Shown in pieces: positions 27,182-33,491 of a stretch of 33,491 nt of DNA. Below the pieces are notes generated by a model, which searched no databases, was not told the origin of the DNA, and was given only the letters and a program-made list of their open reading frames with translations. Source of the stretch: JAXHMM01 sp964528445 (GTDB lineage: Bacteria > Bacteroidota > Rhodothermia > Balneolales > Balneolaceae); the NCBI GenBank assembly GCA_964528445.1, contig CAZGSL010000023.1, forward strand, positions 1 through 33,491, read 5' to 3'. Each line of letters begins with the position of its first letter. Positions within the stretch are counted from its first letter, which is position 1. A program made the position numbers and the translations under genes.

Positions 27182-27964
27182 TCACTTTCCGAAATGATAC
27201 AAGGCGATGGAGAGGGCAATCGCGGCGTTCAAACTCTCAGCGTATTCACGATTCGCAGTTCGCGATATTTGAATACTTGTGCCAGGGCCTTTTAAAATAC
27301 CCTCTGATATGCCGTGCGCTTCGTTTCCCACGACCAAGAGGTCCTTCCCGGAGGGGGCTGCCCCCTTCAGCGCCGCGGCGTCTTCGTCCCCGGACAGCCG
27401 CCATATTTTCCATCTGCGGGCCTCAAATTCCTCGATAATCTCCGGCAGCGCACCCTTCGTCCACGGCAGACTCCCCGTGGATCCCGCCGTTCCCCGGACC
27501 ACTTTCGGGTGGAAGAGGTCGACCGTACCCTTCCCGCAGACCAGACCGGACGCCCCGAACCATACGCCGGAACGCACGATGGTCCCCAGGTTGCCGGGAT
27601 CCTGCAGGGCGTCCGTCGCGATGATCACGCCCTCTCCGTCCGACATCTCACCGGGGCCGGCGGGAGGGGGAATCTCGCAGAGAGCCAGCACGCCCTGGGG
27701 CGTTTCCGTATCGGCGATCTCCCTGAATTCCTCCGGATCGATCAGCGAGACGGAGACGTCACCGGCCAGCGTGCTCCACTCCCTCTCCTTCCACAGCTCC
27801 CGGGAGGCATCAAAGAAAAGCTCCCGCACCCCGACTACGCCGTTGCGCAGAATCTGCTCGACCGCCCGCTCCCCCTCCGCGAAGAAGAGATTCTCCTTCT
27901 CCCGGTACTTCCTGCGATTGAGCTTTCTGAGCAGCGTGAGCTGGCGGTTGGAGGCGTGTCGCAT
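27182..27964 (-). CDS. SpoU/TrmH-family RNA 2'-O-methyltransferase
   Basis: Transfers a methyl group from S-adenosylmethionine to a ribose 2'-OH in rRNA or tRNA. The 260-residue protein has an N-terminal SpoU substrate-binding domain (LRKLNRRKYREKENLFFAEG, residues about 13-32 onward) and a C-terminal knotted SPOUT domain with its three motifs: DPGNLGTIVR (122-131, Asn125), VVGNEAHGIS (about 210-220) and ESLNAAIALSIALY near the end. The N-terminal domain and size fit the RlmB or TsnR-like group, but the target nucleotide cannot be deduced. Start is the ATG at 27962-27964. It is divergent from the aldehyde dehydrogenase gene, with 121 bases between. Confidence 0.92.
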   Translation of the reverse strand: MRHASNRQLTLLRKLNRRKYREKENLFFAEGERAVEQILRNGVVGVRELFFDASRELWKEREWSTLAGDVSVSLIDPEEFREIADTETPQGVLALCEIPPPAGPGEMSDGEGVIIATDALQDPGNLGTIVRSGVWFGASGLVCGKGTVDLFHPKVVRGTAGSTGSLPWTKGALPEIIEEFEARRWKIWRLSGDEDAAALKGAAPSGKDLLVVGNEAHGISEGILKGPGTSIQISRTANREYAESLNAAIALSIALYHFGK

Positions 27965-28085
27965 TTAGAAACCACGGGAGCTTTGTTATACTTTCCTGTG
28001 AGGAAGGTGGCATTCCGTCCCCTCTTCGAAACATCAAAAGTATCCGTATCTTCTCTTTTAAAAACAACAAACGTACCCGTCCCCC

Positions 28086-29612
28086 ATGGAATTCCTCAAG
28101 AAACTAGGCATCGAAGGAACCAATCCCGGCACCAGCACGGGCCAGCAATTCCTGGGCTCCGAAGCGCAGGAGACCCTCACCAGCCACACGCCCATCGACG
28201 GCTCAACCATCGCGGAGGCCACCCTGACCACGCGCGAAGAGTACGAAGAGGTCGTTTCAACAGCGCAGGAAGCATTCGAAGAGTGGAGAACGGTGCCCGC
28301 CCCCAAACGCGGCGATATCGTCCGCCAGATCGGCCTTGAGCTGCGCAGGCACAAGGATGACCTGGGCAGGCTGGTCTCCTACGAGATGGGTAAAATATAC
28401 GAGGAGGGCCTCGGGGAGGTGCAGGAGATGATCGACATCTGCGACTTTGCCGTGGGACTCTCCCGCCAGCTCTACGGCAAAACCATGCCCTCCGAACGTC
28501 CCGGACACCGGATGCAGGAGCAGTGGCATCCCCTGGGCCCGTGCGGAATTATCACTGCCTTCAACTTTCCCGTGGCGGTCTACAGCTGGAACGCCATGAT
28601 CGCCGCTGTATGCGGGGATGTCATGATCTGGAAGGGCTCGGAGAAGACCCCGCTGTGCGGGATCGCCGTGCAGAACATCATCGCCGGGGTGCTCAGGGAG
28701 AACGACCTGCCGGAGGGGATCTTCAATCTTATCACCGGGGCGCGCGAAACCGGTGAGTGGATGACCGAAGACGAGCGCATTCCGCTCATTTCGGCCACCG
28801 GTTCCATCCGCATGGGCAGGCAGGTAGCCCAGACCGTCGGGGCCCGGCTGGGCAAAACGATCCTGGAGCTGGGGGGCAACAACGCCATTATCGTCTCCCG
28901 CGACGCCGACCTGGAGATGGCCGCCCGTGCCACCGTCTTCGGATCCGCCGGCACCTGCGGACAGCGCTGCACCACCACCCGACGCCTGATCGTGCATGAG
29001 GAGGTATTCGACGCGATGAAGGAGCGGCTGGTGGAGATGTACAAAACCATCAACATCGGCAATCCATTGGACGAAGAGACTCTCGTGGGCCCCATGATCG
29101 ACAAGCAGGCCGTCGACCAGATGCAGCAGGCCCTCGAGGAGGTCCGGCAGGCAGGGGGCGAGCTGGTCTACGGCGGAGAAGTGCTTGAGAGGAAAATGCC
29201 GGAGGGAGGGCATTACGTGCGTCCGGCTATCGTCATCGCCGAAAATCACTACGACATCGTACAGGAAGAGACCTTCGCCCCCATTCTCTACCTGATCAAG
29301 TACAGCGAACTCGACGAGGCCCTCGCCATGCACAACGGCGTTCGGCAGGGACTCAGCTCCTCCATCTTCACCCTCAACATGCGGGAGGCGGAAACCTTTC
29401 TCAGCGCCCGGGGCTCCGACTGCGGAATCGCCAACGTCAACGTCGGTACCAGCGGGGCGGAGATCGGGGGCGCATTCGGAGGGGAGAAGGAGACCGGGGG
29501 CGGACGGGAGTCCGGCTCCGACGCATGGAAGGCGTACATGCGCCGCCAGACCAACACCATTAACTGGGGCGAGGAAATGCCGCTGGCCCAGGGCATTGAA
29601 TTCGACGTCTGA
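28086..29612 (+). CDS. ALDH7-family aldehyde dehydrogenase (aminoadipate-semialdehyde / piperideine-6-carboxylate type)
   Basis: Oxidises an aldehyde to an acid with NAD+. At 508 residues it fits the ALDH7 (antiquitin) family, whose best-known substrate is alpha-aminoadipate semialdehyde in lysine breakdown. WHPLGPCGIITAFNFPVAVYS and WKGSEKTPL are the coenzyme-binding region; the general base is Glu261 in LELGGNN and the nucleophile Cys295 in GQRCTTTRRL. The C-terminal stretch NVNVGTSGAEIGGAFGGEKE and GGGRESGSDAWKAYMRRQT is an ALDH7 hallmark. The start ATG is at 28086. No other lysine-degradation gene is in the window, so the pathway link rests on family alone. It is followed by the amidohydrolase gene after 114 bases. 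Confidence 0.92.
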   Translation: MEFLKKLGIEGTNPGTSTGQQFLGSEAQETLTSHTPIDGSTIAEATLTTREEYEEVVSTAQEAFEEWRTVPAPKRGDIVRQIGLELRRHKDDLGRLVSYEMGKIYEEGLGEVQEMIDICDFAVGLSRQLYGKTMPSERPGHRMQEQWHPLGPCGIITAFNFPVAVYSWNAMIAAVCGDVMIWKGSEKTPLCGIAVQNIIAGVLRENDLPEGIFNLITGARETGEWMTEDERIPLISATGSIRMGRQVAQTVGARLGKTILELGGNNAIIVSRDADLEMAARATVFGSAGTCGQRCTTTRRLIVHEEVFDAMKERLVEMYKTINIGNPLDEETLVGPMIDKQAVDQMQQALEEVRQAGGELVYGGEVLERKMPEGGHYVRPAIVIAENHYDIVQEETFAPILYLIKYSELDEALAMHNGVRQGLSSSIFTLNMREAETFLSARGSDCGIANVNVGTSGAEIGGAFGGEKETGGGRESGSDAWKAYMRRQTNTINWGEEMPLAQGIEFDV

Positions 29613-29671
29613 CCGTCCGTCTCGCTCGCTTGCTCCCCCGGCACGGATGGCTTTCCCGTTGCGAATCTCGG

Positions 29672-29700
29672 CCCGATCCGTTATATAGCGGAAAATCGGG
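29672..29700. promoter_or_regulatory. Inverted repeat between aldehyde dehydrogenase and amidohydrolase genes
   Basis: CCCGAT (29672-29677) and ATCGGG (29695-29700) are perfect 6-base arms, and inside them CCGTTATATAGCGG is itself nearly palindromic. There is no T tract, so an intrinsic terminator is unlikely; an operator for the downstream gene, whose ATG is 27 bases away, or a transcript hairpin is possible. Confidence 0.35.
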
Positions 29701-29726
29701 ACCAGAGACTATAAATATACGGGCCT

Positions 29727-31442
29727 ATGATACGTACGCATCTGATCGCCGTTCTACTTATCGCGCTGCTTTCGCCGGCCGTCCAGTCGCAGCAAGACGA
29801 CGGCCAGCCTTTCGATATTCTGCTGACCGGGGGACAGGTCTACGACGGCAGCGGCAACCCATGGTTTTACGCGGATGTGGGGATCAGGGGAGACCGAATC
29901 GCCGCGGTGGGCGACCTGTCGGATGCCACGGCGCGACGACGCATCGACGTCTCCGGCAAAGCGGTCGCTCCCGGGTTCATTGATATCCACTCCCACGCCG
30001 ACGGCCCCCTCTACGAGGACGAGGGACTCCGTTCGGACGAGCCGAAGCGGCGATCCGCTCCCAACCTGGTCTCCCAGGGCATCACGCTGGTGGTCGTGAA
30101 CCAGGACGGTCGTTCGCCCGGGGGACTGACGATCGGCGAGCAGATTGAGGAGCTTCGGAGCGGGGGAACCGGCGTGCATGTGGCCGTCCTGAAGGGACAC
30201 GGGGCGCTCCGCCGCCAGGTGATGGGCGATGATTACCGGCGGACCGCAACTGGCGAAGAGATCACCGAAATGCGCGCCCAGCTCCGTGAAGCCCTGAAGC
30301 AGGGGGCGTACGGGATGTCGGCCGGACTGGAGTATGTGCCCGGCCGGTGGAGCACCACCCGCGAGGTTGCCGAGCTGGCCAAAGAGCTCGTCCCCTACGA
30401 CGGTGTGTACATCTCCCACCAGCGCAGCGAGGCGAAAACCCCGATGATGTGGCTGCCGAGCACGGGCGATCCCGATCCCCCGACGGCGGCCGACGCGCTC
30501 GAAGAGACCATAGAGATCGGCCGGCAATCCGGCGCCAAAGTGGTCGCCTCCCACATCAAATCCCGCGGCACCAACTACTGGGGCGGAAGTGAAATGATGA
30601 TATCCCTCATCAACCAGGCCCGCGAAGAGGGCGTGCGGGTATACGCCGACCAGTACCCCTACAACACCAGCGGAAGCGACGGGAGCGTGACGCTTATTCC
30701 CGACTGGGCCTTCGACACCGACCGCTGGGAGATTTCCGAAGAGCAGGAGGGCGACGTGACCGTGCCCCTGCGCCGGGTGCTGAACGATCCCGACCTGCGC
30801 GATCGGCTCTACGCCGATATGGAGCATATTTTCAAATACCGCGGGGGAGCGGAAAACATCACCATCTTCGACCATCCGGTCGACAGCCTCGTCGGCATGA
30901 CCGTGGCCCAGGCGGCCGACGGGTGGGAGACCGACCACCTGGACGCCGCCATACGCATCCAGATGGAAGGCTATGCTGACGAAGAGGGAGGCGGCCGGCT
31001 TCGCAGCTTCTCCATGAACGAGGAGGACATCAAGGTGTTCGCCCGGCAGCCGTGGACCGCCACCTCCACCGACGGCAGCGTGGCCCTGCCGGAAGACGGT
31101 CCCGATGTGCACGCCCGCTTCTACGGAACCTTCCCGCGGAAAATCCACAAATACGCCATCGAAGAGCAGGCCATAACCGTGGAGCACGCCGTCCGCTCCT
31201 CCACGTCCCTCCCCGCACAGATCCTGGGGCTCCCGGACCGCGGCACGGTAGAGGCAGGAAACGTGGCCGACCTGGTGGTGATGGACCTGGCCGAGCTGGA
31301 GGACCGGGCCACGTTCTTTGAACCGCACCAGCATTCGGCGGGGATCGATTACGTGTTCGTCAACGGGATTCCGGTCGTCGACGCGGGTGAGCGGACCGGA
31401 GAGCTGCCCGGCGAGGTCGTTACGCCCGTCACGGACCGGTAA
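29727..31442 (+). CDS. Secreted amidohydrolase, N-acyl-D-amino-acid deacylase family
   Basis: A 571-residue metal-dependent hydrolase with a signal peptide (MIRTHLIAVLLIALLSPAVQSQ), so periplasmic or extracellular. It has the amidohydrolase fold: the N-terminal beta domain DILLTGGQVYDGSGNPWFYADVG is typical of D-aminoacylases. Metal-site residues are DIHSHAD (His88, His90), ISHQRSE (His231), ASHIKSRG (His276) and STDGS (Asp449). In characterised D-aminoacylases a cysteine in a GNCG motif bridges or binds metal; here the place reads VNQDGRS, with Asp127. Substrate is therefore unsure: N-acyl-D-amino acids or a dipeptide-like amide. The C-terminus (NVADLVVMDLAELEDRATFF ... YVFVNGIPVVDAGERTGELPG) closes the beta domain and shows the protein is complete. 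Confidence 0.9.
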   Translation: MIRTHLIAVLLIALLSPAVQSQQDDGQPFDILLTGGQVYDGSGNPWFYADVGIRGDRIAAVGDLSDATARRRIDVSGKAVAPGFIDIHSHADGPLYEDEGLRSDEPKRRSAPNLVSQGITLVVVNQDGRSPGGLTIGEQIEELRSGGTGVHVAVLKGHGALRRQVMGDDYRRTATGEEITEMRAQLREALKQGAYGMSAGLEYVPGRWSTTREVAELAKELVPYDGVYISHQRSEAKTPMMWLPSTGDPDPPTAADALEETIEIGRQSGAKVVASHIKSRGTNYWGGSEMMISLINQAREEGVRVYADQYPYNTSGSDGSVTLIPDWAFDTDRWEISEEQEGDVTVPLRRVLNDPDLRDRLYADMEHIFKYRGGAENITIFDHPVDSLVGMTVAQAADGWETDHLDAAIRIQMEGYADEEGGGRLRSFSMNEEDIKVFARQPWTATSTDGSVALPEDGPDVHARFYGTFPRKIHKYAIEEQAITVEHAVRSSTSLPAQILGLPDRGTVEAGNVADLVVMDLAELEDRATFFEPHQHSAGIDYVFVNGIPVVDAGERTGELPGEVVTPVTDR

Positions 31443-31485
31443 CCATACAGTTCGGAGCAAGAGTTGCAACATTTCCCCTTTTTAA

Positions 31486-31513
31486 CTAACTATGTAGTTA
31501 GGTACTAACCTAA
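31486..31513. promoter_or_regulatory. Two overlapping palindromes upstream of the beta-propeller lipoprotein genes
   Basis: CTAACTA-TG-TAGTTAG (31486-31501) is a perfect 7-base inverted repeat. TTAGGT-ACTA-ACCTAA (31498-31513) is a perfect 6-base inverted repeat sharing four bases with it. They end 10 bases before the GTG start at 31524, a position suited to a repressor operator. The ACTA/TAGT core recalls sites of small winged-helix repressors such as BlaI/CopY types, but no regulator gene is near. Confidence 0.5.
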
Positions 31514-31523
31514 CCGCTGCCCC

Positions 31524-32828
31524 GTGAGAGGTATTTTTTTGTATACTATCGCCCTTCTGCTCCTCTCAGGCTGCGCTTCAAACGAGACGGACCGCCCCTC
31601 CGCAGACTCCGTTAATCCGCTCGATACCCTTGATGTCGAACTCCCGGAAGGGATCCGGGAACTCGACAACCTGACGGTTTATCCCTCTCTTGCCAGTCCA
31701 CAGTACGAAATCGAATTCATCGAAGAGCAGTCCATCGTTCCTCCCGAAAATCACATCTTCTCCATGGGATACGATATTGCTGTAGGGGATTCAGGGATGG
31801 TATACATCAATGAAAATCCTGAAATCCTGGTATTTGACCCCGGTGGAAACCACGTCGCAACCATGGGGGGCGAAGGTAAAGGACCCGGAGAGCATCATCC
31901 TTTCGGAGGAAACGAAATGCATATCCAGGGAGATCGGCTGTTTACCTATGATGTCCGGTTAAAACGAATAAACATCTTCTCCCTGAATACATTCGAGCCG
32001 GCCGGGATGATTAAAATGGACCCTCAAAATTGGAGAACCACCGAGGCGACGAAAGACTTATATCCGGGAGGACAACTCTTGCATGCCCCATTATATTACC
32101 CTTTCGGGGACAGTTTACTGCTGTTGCGATTTAATTCGAGCGGTATGGACGACCCGGACGTTCGGGAGAACGATGAAACGATGATTACCCACAGCGTGGA
32201 ATCCTCATATTTCAAGATGACCCGGTCCGGTGAACTCATATCCGGCAAGGTTTTGGAGATGACCCATAACCTGAACTCCGTGGAAAATATCGTAATGGAC
32301 CTCCCTTTGCTCGTGTCAGACCGAAATCTCCTGGCGGTTGGAGACGACGGCCATCTTTATACCGCCAATTCGCGATACTTTCTCATTAAGAGATACAGCT
32401 CCGAAGGTTCCTACCAGCACTCGTTTTTTTACCCATCTGAATCCCTGGATATTGACTGGAAGACGTTCATGTCCAGTTTTGATGGACTGCAGAAGTATTT
32501 CCGCGACAGCAACTTGCCCAGAACCGTTCCCGTGATGGATGATCTTATAGTAGACGACGAAAACCGGTTATGGATTCCAACCTATGCAGGCAGCGACGAT
32601 TACTATCGCTGGTATGTATTCAATCAGGCCGGAGAGCATCTTGCCACGTTCAACTGGTCAGCCAAACCATTCGAAATGGCACCGGAACATCGTAGCGGTA
32701 TCAGGGCGATAAAAGACGATTTCCTTTATGCGTACGAAGAAACAGCCGGAAATGAAACCGACTCCGAAGGGGGCCATTACGTCCGTTACCGCATCGAACT
32801 GACGCCGAGTAAAACGGGAGGACAATGA
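31524..32828 (+). CDS. 6-bladed beta-propeller lipoprotein, copy 1
   Basis: A 434-residue lipoprotein: the GTG at 31524 begins MRGIFLYTIALLLLSGC, with the lipid Cys at residue 17. After an acidic linker comes a header, LDTLDVELPEGIRELDNL (33-50), then the propeller: YDIAVGDSGMVYINENPEIL, VFDPGGNHVATMGGEGKGPG, and repeated strands with short turns such as LAVGDDGHLYTANSRYFLIK and LIVDDENRLWIPTY. The G(K)GPGE turn after an FxxxGG strand is typical of the NHL/TolB-like 6-bladed propellers abundant in Bacteroidota. No catalytic residues are evident; binding of a ligand or partner protein is the usual guess. GC is about 50%, well below the upstream genes. Its stop codon overlaps the start of a paralogue (ATGA), so the two are translationally coupled. 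Confidence 0.82.
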   Translation: MRGIFLYTIALLLLSGCASNETDRPSADSVNPLDTLDVELPEGIRELDNLTVYPSLASPQYEIEFIEEQSIVPPENHIFSMGYDIAVGDSGMVYINENPEILVFDPGGNHVATMGGEGKGPGEHHPFGGNEMHIQGDRLFTYDVRLKRINIFSLNTFEPAGMIKMDPQNWRTTEATKDLYPGGQLLHAPLYYPFGDSLLLLRFNSSGMDDPDVRENDETMITHSVESSYFKMTRSGELISGKVLEMTHNLNSVENIVMDLPLLVSDRNLLAVGDDGHLYTANSRYFLIKRYSSEGSYQHSFFYPSESLDIDWKTFMSSFDGLQKYFRDSNLPRTVPVMDDLIVDDENRLWIPTYAGSDDYYRWYVFNQAGEHLATFNWSAKPFEMAPEHRSGIRAIKDDFLYAYEETAGNETDSEGGHYVRYRIELTPSKTGGQ

Positions 32829-33491
32829 CTCCAGAGAAGATACCCGCCATACTGATCTCCACTGCCCTCCTGTGTCTTTTGGCCGGCTGTTCGTCGGAGA
32901 CTGGCCGATCGAATGCCGATACCCCGACGCATCCCATCCTGGACACCCTGGATATAGCGCTCCCGGACGGAATCCGGGAACTCGACAACCTGACCGTTTA
33001 TCCGGTCGACAATCCCCCGAAATCGCGCATTACCTTTGAGGAAGAGGTTCGATTCGGTGATACGGAAGAGGTCCTATTGGGATATATCCAGCCTCAAAAT
33101 GTAATAATCGACAATCAAGGCAGAATCTTTATAGGGGACAGTGGATGGGGACATCGAGGAATTCACGTTTATGCCTCCGATGGCTCGTTCATCGAAACGA
33201 TGGGTGGCGGGGGAAAGGGTCCAGGTGAAATCATGGACGTCTCCAACATGGGCATCATAGGTGATGAGCTGCATCTTTATGACAACAACCTGGATCGCAT
33301 AAATGTCTATTCCCTGGCAAATCTGGAGTTCTCCCACTCCCAACTTCTTGACCCCCAGAATTGGAATCACGTAGAAGCGATTCAAAGCTCTAATTTTTCA
33401 CACTGTTATTTCCGCAGTGACGGCACCTATCTGGCCGGTTTTGTTGAACAGGTTAATCCTGAACTGTCAGAAGAGAATCGCAAGATACGAT
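32825..33491 (+). CDS. 6-bladed beta-propeller lipoprotein, copy 2, 3' part missing (window edge)
   Basis: The ATG at 32825 overlaps the stop of copy 1 by four bases, and the frame runs open to the window end (222 codons). It begins MTPEKIPAILISTALLCLLA, with the lipid Cys at residue 22. The header LDTLDIALPDGIRELDNL repeats that of copy 1 almost exactly; later IETMGGGGKGPGE and RINVYSLANLEF ... LDPQNWNHVEA match ATMGGEGKGPGE and RINIFSLNTFEP ... MDPQNWRTTEA. The N-terminal signal and the middle blades have diverged more, so the duplication is not very recent. Function as for copy 1 is unknown; further copies may follow outside the window. Confidence 0.82.
   Translation, partial: MTPEKIPAILISTALLCLLAGCSSETGRSNADTPTHPILDTLDIALPDGIRELDNLTVYPVDNPPKSRITFEEEVRFGDTEEVLLGYIQPQNVIIDNQGRIFIGDSGWGHRGIHVYASDGSFIETMGGGGKGPGEIMDVSNMGIIGDELHLYDNNLDRINVYSLANLEFSHSQLLDPQNWNHVEAIQSSNFSHCYFRSDGTYLAGFVEQVNPELSEENRKIR

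Overview
The window looks like a draft or metagenome scaffold (one run of 100 Ns) from a high-GC member of the Bacteroidota/Rhodothermota/Balneolota group. This placement is an inference from several signs: candidate promoters of the TAnnTTTG type, few clear Shine-Dalgarno sites, a single-chain archaeal/eukaryotic-type glycyl-tRNA synthetase, an archaeal/fungal-type aspartate-semialdehyde dehydrogenase, a surface protein built of lamin-tail modules with a FlgD/CHU-like tail, and tandem 6-bladed beta-propeller lipoproteins. No tRNA, rRNA, CRISPR array, insertion sequence or phage gene was seen. Genes are densely packed and no gene-free stretch exceeds 300 bases.

Left part (1-9.9 kb) is rich in transporters. 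Two tandem APC-family permeases lie on the minus strand (the first cut by the window edge); the complete one carries a PTS EIIA-like domain and an RCK-C domain. Divergent from them, across the assembly gap, runs a plus-strand set: a CPA1-type Na+/H+ antiporter with an RCK-N-like tail, a full-length fused 5-oxoprolinase/hydantoinase, and a divergent Nramp-fold transporter lacking the usual metal-binding residues. The last two probably form a uptake-and-hydrolysis pair.

Middle part (9.9-21 kb) is mostly housekeeping: a short aspartate kinase, a CNNM/CBS membrane protein (3' ends overlapping), an ABC-F ribosome-associated ATPase, a VOC-fold enzyme, a Cu/Zn superoxide dismutase lipoprotein, an ArsR/SdpR-SdpI-hydrolase operon with a clear palindromic operator at the first start codon, glycyl-tRNA synthetase, aspartate-semialdehyde dehydrogenase and one unrecognised small protein.

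Right part (21-33.5 kb) holds a 1628-residue secreted protein with five lamin-tail modules at 251-256 residue spacing, glutamate racemase, a SpoU-type RNA methyltransferase, an ALDH7-family aldehyde dehydrogenase and a secreted N-acyl-D-amino-acid-deacylase-like amidohydrolase. The last 2 kb changes character: GC falls to about 50%, and two paralogous beta-propeller lipoproteins are joined by a 4-base start/stop overlap behind a pair of overlapping palindromes; the array runs off the window.
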